64,000 nucleotides of DNA. Origin: CAVPDE01 sp964580575 (GTDB lineage Bacteria; Desulfobacterota; DSM-4660; Desulfatiglandales; HGW-15). Positions 1-7,173 of the stretch are shown piece after piece. Within the stretch, counting starts at the first letter, position 1; every line of letters begins with the position of its first letter. The stretch covers positions 4,677-68,676 of the forward strand of contig CAZOLJ010000016.1 in assembly GCA_964580575.1 (NCBI GenBank). The letters are read 5' to 3'. The notes under the pieces are model-generated. The model was not told the DNA's origin and searched no databases. It saw only the letters and a list, made by a program, of their open reading frames with translations. The translations under genes were made by a program, and so were the position numbers.

Positions 1-379
1 CGATCTCGACCGCCTTTTCCAGTCCTCGCTTCAGAGCCATGGGATTGGCTCCCGCAGCGACCAGTTTGCTCCCCTCACGATAAATGCTCTGGGCTAGAAT
101 CGTCGCTGTGGTTGTCCCGTCGCCTGCGACATCCGAAGTCTTGGAGGCTACCTCTTTGACCATCTTCGCGCCCATGTTCTCGAACTTGTCTTCCAACTCG
201 ATTTCCTTGGCGACCGTGACACCGTCTTTGGTCGACTTCGGGGATCCCCAGCTCTTTTCGATTAGAACGTTTCGGCCTTTGGGTCCAAGGGTCACCTTGA
301 CCGCATCCGCCAGGGTGTCCACACCCAACATCATCTTCTCACGCGCACTCATGCCGTATTTGATTTCTTTGCCTGCCAT
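1..379 (-). CDS. groEL: GroEL chaperonin, N-terminal part (gene runs off the window)
   Basis: Encodes about the first 126 residues of the 60 kDa chaperonin, the ATP-driven barrel that folds proteins in the cytoplasm with GroES. The start is ATG at 379 with an SD-like AGGAGGAAAG just upstream. The protein begins MAGKEIKYG and carries the conserved nucleotide-binding stretches VTLGPKGRNV and AGDGTTTAT. The reading frame is still open at base 1, so the gene is cut by the window edge, not truncated in the genome. It lies 18 bases after groES, the standard groESL order. Identity is very secure. Confidence 0.97.
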   Translation of the reverse strand, partial: MAGKEIKYGMSAREKMMLGVDTLADAVKVTLGPKGRNVLIEKSWGSPKSTKDGVTVAKEIELEDKFENMGAKMVKEVASKTSDVAGDGTTTATILAQSIYREGSKLVAAGANPMALKRGLEKAVEI

Positions 380-397
380 CGCTCTTTCCTCCTCGCG

Positions 398-688
398 TTA
401 CTTCTCGATAATTGCCAGAATATCGTCTTCTTTCATGATCAGATGCTCAACGCCGTCAATCTTGATTTCGGTCCCTGAGTACTTCCCGAACAACACCTTG
501 TCCCCGGCTTTGACATCCAGAGCGATTTTCTTCCCTTCATCATTCACCTTTCCGGGACCCACTGCAACCACTTTGCCCTCTTGGGGCTTTTCCTTCGCTG
601 TGTCGGGAATGATAATACCTCCAGAGGTCTTCTCCTCTTCCCCAATCCGCAGCACCAACACTCTGTCATTCAACGGCTTCACTTTCAT
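398..688 (-). CDS. groES: GroES co-chaperonin
   Basis: A 96-residue GroES of normal length, the lid of the GroEL folding chamber. It begins MKVKPLNDRVLV and contains the mobile-loop region EEKTSGGIIIPDTA and the usual C-terminal half with VLFGKYSGTEIK. An AGGGAGGTTAAT ribosome-binding site precedes the ATG at 688. groEL follows after 18 bases, so the two are one operon. The leader from the proposed promoter to the ATG is about 110 bases. No CIRCE inverted repeat is visible in it, so HrcA control cannot be claimed from this sequence. Confidence 0.97.
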   Translation of the reverse strand: MKVKPLNDRVLVLRIGEEEKTSGGIIIPDTAKEKPQEGKVVAVGPGKVNDEGKKIALDVKAGDKVLFGKYSGTEIKIDGVEHLIMKEDDILAIIEK

Positions 689-802
689 ATTCCATTAACC
701 TCCCTTTAAGAAATTAAGATAATCGGCTACACCTGTATAAAGGTGCGCAGCAGACCAAAAGTAACTGACTGATATTATTGGCCTTACATAGATAGGCACA
801 GA

Positions 803-831
803 AATTTTAAGCACCTTCGGAGTTTTGTCAA
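803..831 (-). promoter_or_regulatory. Probable sigma-70-type promoter of groES-groEL
   Basis: On the minus strand a perfect TTGACA (826-831) is followed after 17 bases by AAAATT (803-808). This leaves about a 110-base leader before groES. It was read by eye. The match at -35 is perfect and at -10 moderate. It does not match the heat-shock sigma-32 -10 consensus. Confidence 0.5.
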
Positions 832-876
832 GACGGGATATTGAATTTATTCCGAAGAGTCATGCAAGAAGCATCT

Positions 877-1062
877 TTACCTTGCCCCTGACCAAATCGC
901 ACCTTCCTCGGCCAGGATCTCATAGGTCGCTTCGAGCATGCTGTCTGAGAATTGCTTGGGCGCAGGGATTTTCTTACCGCAGTGTGGGCAGCGGCTCGGT
1001 GGGTCATTGCCTTCACCGCCCGGAGAGCCCACACAGGTGCAAAGTTCGTCTGCTTCAGTCAT
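877..1062 (-). CDS. Small zinc-ribbon-like protein, 61 aa
   Basis: Begins MTEADELCTCVG at 1062 with a strong GGAGGACG ribosome-binding site. A longer in-frame extension to 1191 has no ribosome-binding site and was not used. It carries a CTC pair near the N-terminus and CPHCGKK near residue 30, which could form one zinc site. The rest is acidic, ending EEGAIWSGAR. I do not recognise a named family. It lies between groESL and the oppositely oriented dodecin gene and may be a single-gene unit. Confidence 0.6.
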   Translation of the reverse strand: MTEADELCTCVGSPGGEGNDPPSRCPHCGKKIPAPKQFSDSMLEATYEILAEEGAIWSGAR

Positions 1063-1127
1063 GATCGTCGTCCTCCAAGACCGGACAGTACCACAGGAAT
1101 GTATGATTTCTCCACTTTTCTTTGCCC

Positions 1128-1156
1128 TTGACCTCCCTTCTGCTTTCCTGTATTCT
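1128..1156 (+). promoter_or_regulatory. Probable promoter of the dodecin gene
   Basis: TTGACC (1128-1133), a 17-base spacer and TATTCT (1151-1156). Transcription would start near 1163, about 54 bases before the dodecin ATG. Read by eye; it agrees well with a sigma-70 consensus. Confidence 0.6.
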
Positions 1157-1216
1157 CCTTTTGACCTACCTGGCCAACTCGGCCTTAACATGAACCCTTA
1201 CAGAAGGAGGTATGAC

Positions 1217-1432
1217 ATGGCAAACAGCACGTACAAAATCATCGAACTGGTAGGAACGAGCGCAAAGTCATGGGAAGATGCGGCAAAGGGTGCCGTAGAG
1301 ACAGCGGCCAAAAGCGTCAAGGAACTGCGTGTCGCAGAAGTCACGAAGATGGACATGACGATTGAAAACGGCAAAGTCACAGCCTATCGGGCGAGGATCA
1401 CGGTTTCCTTCAAGTACGTCAGAGCGGATTAA
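1217..1432 (+). CDS. Dodecin family flavin-binding protein
   Basis: A 71-residue dodecin. Members form hollow dodecamers that bind riboflavin or FMN and are thought to buffer free flavin in the cytoplasm. The sequence shows the family pattern: YKIIELVGTSAKSWEDAAK, a central helix with VETAAKSVKELRVAEV, and the last strands YRARITVSFKYVR. The start ATG at 1217 follows a perfect AAGGAGG at 1204-1210; the ATG at 1212 is out of frame. It is a monocistronic gene with its own promoter and a terminator just downstream. Confidence 0.92.
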   Translation: MANSTYKIIELVGTSAKSWEDAAKGAVETAAKSVKELRVAEVTKMDMTIENGKVTAYRARITVSFKYVRAD

Positions 1433-1455
1433 CAGACTCAGAGAAACACTCAATC

Positions 1456-1490
1456 AAAAAAGCAGGGGGAGTTGTTCCTCCTGCTTTTCT
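1456..1490. terminator. Bidirectional intrinsic terminator between dodecin and the polyferredoxin gene
   Basis: A hairpin pairs AAAAGCAGGGGGA with TTCCTCCTGCTTTT around a 4-base loop, with A-rich and T-rich flanks on both sides. It lies between two convergent genes and can serve both strands. Confidence 0.8.
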
Positions 1491-1495
1491 TGTCT

Positions 1496-3169
1496 TTAGT
1501 TGGTTGTAAACCCGGCCGGGAGTTTTTTCTCATCTTTCACGGCCGGGCCTTCCGGTAATTCTTTTCCCTCTCGTTGATCCCTGTTGAGAATCGTGTGATC
1601 TTCGACCCTGTCCTTTGCATGAAACACCAAGCCCAGCTCCCTGGCCTTTTCCTTGTAAGACCCGGAAGCAAGACGCAACTCTCCTAAGGGTTCAACGATG
1701 ATCGCCGATTCGCCTGTGACAGGGCACTTGCATTCACAGTATCCGCATCCATTGCACTTGTCCTCATCGATCACCGGCACGGTAATGGGGTGTCCTGTCA
1801 CGAACTGGGAAACGATCGCATTGTAAGGGCAGATCTCATCGCAGATGAGACACTTCTTGTCCTGCTCCCAGGCAATGCACCGTGTCTTATCGATTCTGGC
1901 TGTACCCACTTTAGCGAATGGTTTCTCTTCAAGCGTGAGTGGCCTGATCGCGGCCGTAGGGCACACCTCGCCGCAGAGGTTGCACCCCTGCTCGCAGCCC
2001 GCCAGTCTCGCAGTGATTCTAGGCGTCCACATCCCCGAGAGGCCTGCCTCAAACCACACGGGCTGCAGCGTGTTGGTGAGGCATCCCTTGATGCACTCCC
2101 CGCACCGCACGCACCGCGCCTGGAACTCCGTTTCAGGGAGAGCTCCAGGCGGCCTGACGAGACCGGCAGATCTCAATGCCCGCGGAGTTTCGCCGCCGTG
2201 GAGATGATGAAGATTGGTCATGGTCAAGGCTGCAGCGGCCAGGCCTGTAGCCCCTGCACCCAGGACTCTGCGGCGATCCAGATTCACTTCCGGCGAGAGA
2301 CGAGGGACCTTGGCGCCCGCTTTGAAAGCGATCGCTTTCTCAGGGCAAACCTCCTGGCACTTGAGGCAGGTGATGCACTCCGAATGGGCCGACTTAACGA
2401 AATCTGAACCAATGGCGCCCATGGGGCAAGCGCGCACGCACCGGCCGCAGCTCGTGCATTTTTCCGAAACCGCCCTTCGAAAAAGGGGCCTCAGGGAGAA
2501 CAGAGCGAAAATAGCGCCCGCAGGACAAAGGTTGCGGCACCAGAATCGCGGCTGGATCATGCCGAGCAGCAGGAGGCTCAGGACCATAAAAGCCACAAAG
2601 AGGTTCGTGTTGAAGAGAGGAACGGAGGAGCGCACATAGGAAAGGCTATCAAGGCCCAGGGGAGGGAAGAGCGGCCGCAAAAGATCGAGAAAGAGATTCG
2701 CGATCATCAAACCCATGGGATACAAAACAAAGGAGTAGAACCGCGTCATGAGGGACAGGGGCGAAAAAAGAAAGATCCAGGAGATGCCTACCAACGCAGA
2801 GCCTGCTAGGGCAATGAGGATGAAATATTTCAAGCTCCTGAACCGGCCTGCCCCCTCAAAGTTGTTCTCGCCTTTGAGTTTTCCCCTTTTGCCGTTGACC
2901 CAATCCCAGAAGTCAATGGTAGCGCCCATGGGACAGATATAGCCGCAGAAAAAGCGGCCAAGGAAAAGGGCCAATGCCAGGACCACGAAGGCCCAGGCTG
3001 CTTTCGGGATAAAAGCACGGGCAACCGACATGGATCCCAGCGAGATCAACGGATCCAGGCGGAGAAACAGATCCACCTCGAACCATGCGGGAAGAGGGTA
3101 GGCTGCAAGCCACAGCAGAAACAAGAACAGGAAGAAAAGGGGAATCTGGAGGAGGCGCTGGAACCTCAT
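1496..3169 (-). CDS. Membrane polyferredoxin, NapH-like domain fused to NapG-like domain
   Basis: A 557-residue membrane iron-sulfur protein, probably an electron carrier between quinol and periplasmic or membrane partners. Residues 1-235 form a NapH/NosR-like membrane part with about five helices and two CxxxCP motifs (CGYICPMG near 75 and CRNLCPAG near 211). Two 4Fe-4S sites follow (CTSCGRCVRACP, CITCLKCQEVCP; 238-276). At 299 comes RRRVLGAGATGLAAAALTM, a twin-arginine-like hydrophobic stretch of the kind that begins NapG. Four more cysteine clusters lie between 353 and 482. The protein therefore looks like NapH joined head to tail with NapG. Its start overlaps the stop of the DUF362 gene (TGATG), so the two are translationally coupled. 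The physiological partner is unknown. Confidence 0.85.
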   Translation of the reverse strand: MRFQRLLQIPLFFLFLFLLWLAAYPLPAWFEVDLFLRLDPLISLGSMSVARAFIPKAAWAFVVLALALFLGRFFCGYICPMGATIDFWDWVNGKRGKLKGENNFEGAGRFRSLKYFILIALAGSALVGISWIFLFSPLSLMTRFYSFVLYPMGLMIANLFLDLLRPLFPPLGLDSLSYVRSSVPLFNTNLFVAFMVLSLLLLGMIQPRFWCRNLCPAGAIFALFSLRPLFRRAVSEKCTSCGRCVRACPMGAIGSDFVKSAHSECITCLKCQEVCPEKAIAFKAGAKVPRLSPEVNLDRRRVLGAGATGLAAAALTMTNLHHLHGGETPRALRSAGLVRPPGALPETEFQARCVRCGECIKGCLTNTLQPVWFEAGLSGMWTPRITARLAGCEQGCNLCGEVCPTAAIRPLTLEEKPFAKVGTARIDKTRCIAWEQDKKCLICDEICPYNAIVSQFVTGHPITVPVIDEDKCNGCGYCECKCPVTGESAIIVEPLGELRLASGSYKEKARELGLVFHAKDRVEDHTILNRDQREGKELPEGPAVKDEKKLPAGFTTN

Positions 3170-4092
3170 CAGGCGCTGACCTCTTTGACCGTCTGAGAGG
3201 AAATATCCATGTTGCCCAGTCCCCTCTGGTTGGCGATCTGGATATGCTTGACCTGGTGGCCTTTGAACTTCCGGCCATACCAGGTTCCCAGCTCCACGGC
3301 CATGGAATCGGCAGCGACCATGTCCATGGAAGCAATAATCTTGTTCATGGGAATCACTTTGCCCGGTCCGCTAGGCCCTCCTTCAGAGAGAATACGCGAC
3401 GCATCGATGACGGTCAGCTTGGGCTTGAGCACGGTGCAGAGGTCCACGACCGCCACGTCGATATCCAGGTTCAGGTGAAAATCCTTGCGGTCGTAAATCA
3501 ACCCCATCATTCCCTTCAGTGCCATGCTGACCCCTGTAGCGCTGTGCGACTTGGCCACTGGAGCCGCAATCAGGACATTGGCCTCCAGCACTTTTTTCAT
3601 GACCATGGTCGAAGTCAGCGCTTTCCCATCCGGGATTTTGACTTCCTCATAGAAGCTCTTGTTCGTCGGTCCTTGCACCTGCGTGTGAGGCAAGTCCTCG
3701 CAGGCTTTTCTCACACCTGATCGCACCAGACAAAGCTCCGCGCTTCTGAGAGGATTGTCCAGGACCAGCACGGAAGATGCCCCGGCCTCCACGCACAGGG
3801 CGGTCAGCTCTCGCACGACATCCGGGTGAGTGGTGCTTCCCCAGTCCGGAGGATTGGGAAAGCTCATGTTCGGCTTGATCACCACCTTGTCTCCCTTCTT
3901 GACAAAGCGTCCCATGCCCCCAAAAGCATTAACTGCCGCCCTCGTGGCCGGACCCGGCCCACCGTTGGCTACGACGATGTTTGGCTCTCTCTCAGAGGCG
4001 TAAACGCGTTCGATCATTGCCGGCAGAGTGCAACTCGCAGCGCCGACCGCCGCGTATTGAGCGGATCTTTTCAGAAATTCCCTTCGGTTCAT
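3169..4092 (-). CDS. DUF362 domain protein with Tat signal peptide
   Basis: A 307-residue DUF362 protein. It starts MNRREFLKRSAQYAAVGAA, a classic twin-arginine signal, so it is exported folded, probably with a cofactor. The mature part has family features such as VVIKPNMSFPNPP, SVLVLDNP, VAKSHSATGVSMALKGMMG and a C-terminal MDMVAADSMAVELGTW. DUF362 proteins are often fused or adjacent to 4Fe-4S ferredoxins, and here the next gene is a polyferredoxin whose start codon overlaps this stop. The pair probably forms one periplasmic-face redox complex. The catalytic role of DUF362 is not established. Confidence 0.85.
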   Translation of the reverse strand: MNRREFLKRSAQYAAVGAASCTLPAMIERVYASEREPNIVVANGGPGPATRAAVNAFGGMGRFVKKGDKVVIKPNMSFPNPPDWGSTTHPDVVRELTALCVEAGASSVLVLDNPLRSAELCLVRSGVRKACEDLPHTQVQGPTNKSFYEEVKIPDGKALTSTMVMKKVLEANVLIAAPVAKSHSATGVSMALKGMMGLIYDRKDFHLNLDIDVAVVDLCTVLKPKLTVIDASRILSEGGPSGPGKVIPMNKIIASMDMVAADSMAVELGTWYGRKFKGHQVKHIQIANQRGLGNMDISSQTVKEVSA

Positions 4093-4323
4093 GACCTCAC
4101 ATTTTCCCTTTCAGCATGATATCGATGTAAGAATATAGTGTTTTTTCTGTGGGATTCAAATCAGGAAACCTCGGACACAGCATGACAGCTACGCCCGGAA
4201 AAAGAGCAATGAGCCTCCCTTGTCCGGCGCCCTCAGGATATGGACTTCCCATTTTCCCTGATGAATAGGCGGGATTTCCCTAGAAGGCCTTGCAGCTCAC
4301 ATCAACAGCTGTCAAGGCGTCAA

Positions 4324-4350
4324 AGAAAAAAGCACCCTTGCGAGGTGCCC
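4324..4350 (-). terminator. Intrinsic terminator of the cold-shock gene
   Basis: On the minus strand GGGCACC pairs with GGTGC across a short loop and is followed by a run of six T. It lies 15 bases after the cold-shock stop codon. Confidence 0.75.
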
Positions 4351-4364
4351 TCAAAAGACTGGTG

Positions 4365-4565
4365 CTACACTTTGCTTACATTCTTCGCTTGTGGGCCCCG
4401 ATCGGTGTCTTCCACCTCGAAGCTCACTTTGTCCCCCTCAGTAAGACTCTTGTAGCCTTGCATGTTGATGGAAGAGAAATGAACAAACAGATCCTGCCCC
4501 TCTTCCCTCTTGATGAAACCGTACCCCTTGTTCGCATTAAACCACTTCACAACTCCCTCTGCCAA
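4365..4565 (-). CDS. Cold-shock protein, CspA family
   Basis: A 66-residue single cold-shock domain that binds single-stranded RNA or DNA and melts RNA structure. Both RNP motifs are present: KGYGFIKRE (RNP1) and DLFVHFSSI (RNP2). Start, length and the ending KNVSKV are typical. It is monocistronic, with a terminator just downstream. The proposed promoter lies about 120 bases before the ATG, giving the long leader common in cold-inducible csp genes. Several paralogues usually exist per genome, so a specific csp letter is not assigned. Confidence 0.95.
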   Translation of the reverse strand: MAEGVVKWFNANKGYGFIKREEGQDLFVHFSSINMQGYKSLTEGDKVSFEVEDTDRGPQAKNVSKV

Positions 4566-4691
4566 AGCCCCAGACCCCCTTTCCAGGTTCAGACAGTAGT
4601 CCCGAGCGTCCGGTCGTCACCTTAGCAAAGGCATAAGGCCCTTCAAAAGGAAGGCCGACCCATTGTGAGCGCCGGGCCCTATTTGAGGAAA

Positions 4692-4721
4692 AATCTACGA
4701 TATCGCGCCGCCAAAGGTCAA
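4692..4721 (-). promoter_or_regulatory. Possible promoter of the cold-shock gene
   Basis: TTGACC (4716-4721), an 18-base spacer and TAGATT (4692-4697) on the minus strand. The leader would be about 120 bases, in keeping with cold-shock genes. Read by eye only. Confidence 0.4.
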
Positions 4722-4827
4722 GCGAAAAATGAAACATTATTAGCAACTTCGTAACAGTTTAGTTCTTTGAAATGGATGGCGCAGGCCATGGGGGTCCCTC
4801 TAAAAACAGAAAGGAACTTCTTCAAGG

Positions 4828-4860
4828 ATCAATGTTCAATGGGCAATGACCAATGTCAAT
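4828..4860. repeat. Degenerate heptad repeat, core CAATG
   Basis: Four and a half consecutive 7-base units, each with two free bases followed by CAATG (ATCAATG, TTCAATG, GGCAATG, ACCAATG, then TCAAT). The element ends inside the stop end of the isomerase gene. A second element of the same word family, on the other strand, lies at 35549-35577. Confidence 0.65.
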
Positions 4861-5857
4861 TCGCTCCTTTGGTCGATATCCTTTCTATCTTTGCAGTCTT
4901 TTTGACTTCCTTCAGATACTCATTCACCTTTTCTGTAAGCTTTTGATTCGCCAGGTGCTGTCGGATCCTTTCTTCCACATCTTTGAAGGGAACGGCCTTC
5001 TCAGGTGTTTTCTCGTAGACCTTGATGAGCTGCAATCCCAGCTCGCTCTCCACAACACCGCTCACCTCGCCAGGCTTCAGGGAGAAGGCTGCTTCATCAA
5101 AGGCTTTAGACATCCTTCCTCTCGGGACAATCCCCAGATCCCCACCCTGGACCGCACTCGCGCTCTGGGACAAATCCTTGGCCAAGACGGCAAAATCTTC
5201 TCCCTTTTGTACCCTTTTCTGGATATTTTCCATTTTCTTCCTTGCTTCCTGCTTTTTAGCCGCCTCGGCCTTGGGATCGACCTTAATCAGGATCTCGCTC
5301 ACTCGGATCACTTCAGGCTGTGTAAAATACTGCGGATTCCCGTCGTAAAAGGCCTTTGCTTCCGCTTCCGTCACATCCAGCTTCCCCCCGAATTCCTTGT
5401 CCACAAATTGCTGGACAGCCAGGTTCACCTTTATTCTTGATTTCACCGTATCTTCCGTGAGCTGATCTTCCGCCATGCTCTCCTTGAACGCCTGTTCATT
5501 GGGATACTGCTGCTTGAGCCGGTCGAACTGTTCATTCACCTCAGCATCCTTGATGGAAATGCCTTTTTTCCGGCTCTGTTGATAGAGGAGTTCCCGGTCG
5601 ATCAAGTTCTCCAAAACCATCTTCCTCGCTTCCACCATCATGTCAGGCCGAATGACCTGGCCTGTGGCTGCGAGCATACGCTGCTGCTGATAGAGGAGGT
5701 TCCGATTGACCTCCTCCTCCTGGATCACCACGCCGTTGACAATGGCCGCTTTTCCTGCTGTGGATGTCTGTTGCTCAGCCTTCTGAGCATGGAGTGTTCC
5801 GGCCACGGTGACCAACAGAGATAACGACAATAGAATAAAAAGTACTTTTGCTTTCAT
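4856..5857 (-). CDS. Peptidylprolyl isomerase, SurA/PpiC (parvulin) type, exported
   Basis: A 333-residue periplasmic chaperone-isomerase. It begins MKAKVLFILLSLSLLVTV with a cleavable signal ending near TLHAQ. Residues 35-165 form a SurA-N-like helical domain (AIVNGVVIQEEEVNRNLL). Residues 180-280 form a parvulin domain: VIRVSEILIKVDP, then GEDFAVLAKDLSQSASA, GGDLGIVPRGRM, FSLKPGEVSGVVESELGLQLIKV. A charged C-terminal helix follows. Such proteins help outer membrane proteins fold. It has one parvulin domain where E. coli SurA has two, so PpiC/PrsA-like naming is also possible. Confidence 0.9.
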   Translation of the reverse strand: MKAKVLFILLSLSLLVTVAGTLHAQKAEQQTSTAGKAAIVNGVVIQEEEVNRNLLYQQQRMLAATGQVIRPDMMVEARKMVLENLIDRELLYQQSRKKGISIKDAEVNEQFDRLKQQYPNEQAFKESMAEDQLTEDTVKSRIKVNLAVQQFVDKEFGGKLDVTEAEAKAFYDGNPQYFTQPEVIRVSEILIKVDPKAEAAKKQEARKKMENIQKRVQKGEDFAVLAKDLSQSASAVQGGDLGIVPRGRMSKAFDEAAFSLKPGEVSGVVESELGLQLIKVYEKTPEKAVPFKDVEERIRQHLANQKLTEKVNEYLKEVKKTAKIERISTKGAN

Positions 5858-5923
5858 AAAGTTCTAAACGCATTCCTTTCTTTCTTGACGGCTTCTCAAG
5901 AAGCCCAAAAAATGTTTTTTGAG

Positions 5924-5972
5924 TCATTCCGGCGAATCCCGGATCGTGGTCCGGGACAGGCGCCGGAATCCA
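5924..5972. repeat. REP-like nested palindrome
   Basis: ATTCCGGCG (5926-5934) pairs with CGCCGGAAT (5961-5969), and inside it CCCGGA (5938-5943) pairs with TCCGGG (5950-5955). A second short piece with GTCCGCCTCAGGCGGG and a REP-like GGAGTGACGAC end lies at about 6016-6046. The two fill the spacer between the isomerase and the monooxygenase-like gene. Dispersed hairpins of this look also occur at 11061 and 39977. Confidence 0.7.
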
Positions 5973-6066
5973 TTCTCTTCTTAGACTTTCAAGGTGCCTA
6001 GACTCCAATGCTTGTCCGCCTCAGGCGGGTTCACCGGAGTGACGACCTTATATGAAACCCTCTTTG

Positions 6067-7032
6067 TCAACTGGCAGCGAGATTTTGGGCCAGCTCGGTC
6101 GCCTCTTTCACGATGCGGTCGAAGAGTTCTTTGATGGTGGGAATATCGTGGACCAGGCCGACCCCTTGGCCACAGGGCAGGATTCCGGCATTCACATCTC
6201 CCGTGTCGTACATACGTTTGGCATTAGCACCGGACGCCACTTTAAGGATCTCCATAACGTCCGCCCGCGCATCCTCCAATTCCACGCACTTCTTTGCCGC
6301 TGCATTGATGAACGCCCTGTGCGTGGCTCCGAGGGATCTCAGAATCAGCATGGTGTCCAGTTCGCTTGCCGCCACCAGCGTCTCTTTCACCTTGATGTGG
6401 ATGGGCGCTTCCTGGGTGGCGAGGAGCCGGGTGCCGATGATGACCCCTTGCGCTCCAAGCGCAAGGGTAGCCAGGAACCCCCTGCCCTCCGATATGCCTC
6501 CGCCGCCGATCACAGGCACCTTGACGGCTTCCACGATTCTTGGAACAAGCACCATGGTCCCGATGTCCAGCTTCCCGGTGGCCCCGCCGTTTTCATACCC
6601 CACCACGGTGATGAAATCCGCGCCCATGTCCTGAACTTTGAGCGCATAACGGAGACCGACGCACTTGTGGATCCAGGTCATTCCCGCTTGCTTGAACCGG
6701 CTACAGAGATCTTCGGGCGCATGGTGACCGGAGGTCTCTACGATCTTCACTCCCTTGTGGATCATCACGTCCAGGTACTCGTTATTGTCAATGGGAACCA
6801 TCGTGGGGAAGAAGTTGAGATTCACCGCAAAGGGTTTGTCCGTCAGGTCCATGAGGCGGTCCACCGCCTGTGCGAAGGTATCCGCGCTCTTGTAGAGGGC
6901 GGAGGCCAGCACCCCAAGACCCCCTGCATTGGATATGGCTGCCGTGAACTCAGGTGTCGTGACCCACATCATGGTTCCGCCCACAATCGGATATTGGAGG
7001 CCCAACTTCTCGGTCACTTTGGTCTTAAACAT
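6067..7032 (-). CDS. Nitronate monooxygenase / FabK-like flavoprotein
   Basis: A 321-residue FMN-dependent TIM-barrel enzyme of the 2-nitropropane dioxygenase family. Family signatures are the opening LQYPIVGGTMMWVTTPEF, SNAGGLGVLASA, and the phosphate-binding end PVIGGGGISEGRGFLATLALGAQGV, in pieces across residues 170-215. Members oxidise alkyl nitronates or, in the FabK branch, reduce enoyl-ACP. The sequence alone does not separate these roles, though HHAPEDL in place of a classical catalytic-His context makes a generic family name safer. It stands alone between two hairpins. Confidence 0.85.
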   Translation of the reverse strand: MFKTKVTEKLGLQYPIVGGTMMWVTTPEFTAAISNAGGLGVLASALYKSADTFAQAVDRLMDLTDKPFAVNLNFFPTMVPIDNNEYLDVMIHKGVKIVETSGHHAPEDLCSRFKQAGMTWIHKCVGLRYALKVQDMGADFITVVGYENGGATGKLDIGTMVLVPRIVEAVKVPVIGGGGISEGRGFLATLALGAQGVIIGTRLLATQEAPIHIKVKETLVAASELDTMLILRSLGATHRAFINAAAKKCVELEDARADVMEILKVASGANAKRMYDTGDVNAGILPCGQGVGLVHDIPTIKELFDRIVKEATELAQNLAAS

Positions 7033-7111
7033 GGTGTAACTCCCAGGAGAAGATTCTCGTTTCGCGAAGAGAATAGGCGGGAAGCATTTGTGGTGTCAAG
7101 CATTTACCACC

Positions 7112-7158
7112 CCATTCCCATGAAGCCTTCTTTGAATCGGAAGGCTTCATGGGGATGG
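7112..7158. terminator. Strong hairpin downstream of the AsmA gene
   Basis: Nineteen-base arms (7112-7130 and 7140-7158) pair CATGAAGCCTTC with GAAGGCTTCATG around a 9-base loop. It lies 16 bases after the AsmA stop codon. There is no T run, so it may be an RNA-stabilising or Rho-linked structure rather than a classical terminator. Confidence 0.55.
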
Positions 7159-7173
7159 ATTACCGGGCTCTTG

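Noticed and set aside
689..876. CIRCE element (HrcA box) upstream of groES
   Set aside because: No TTAGCACTC/GAGTGCTAA pair could be found; only a TTGACA promoter is supported.
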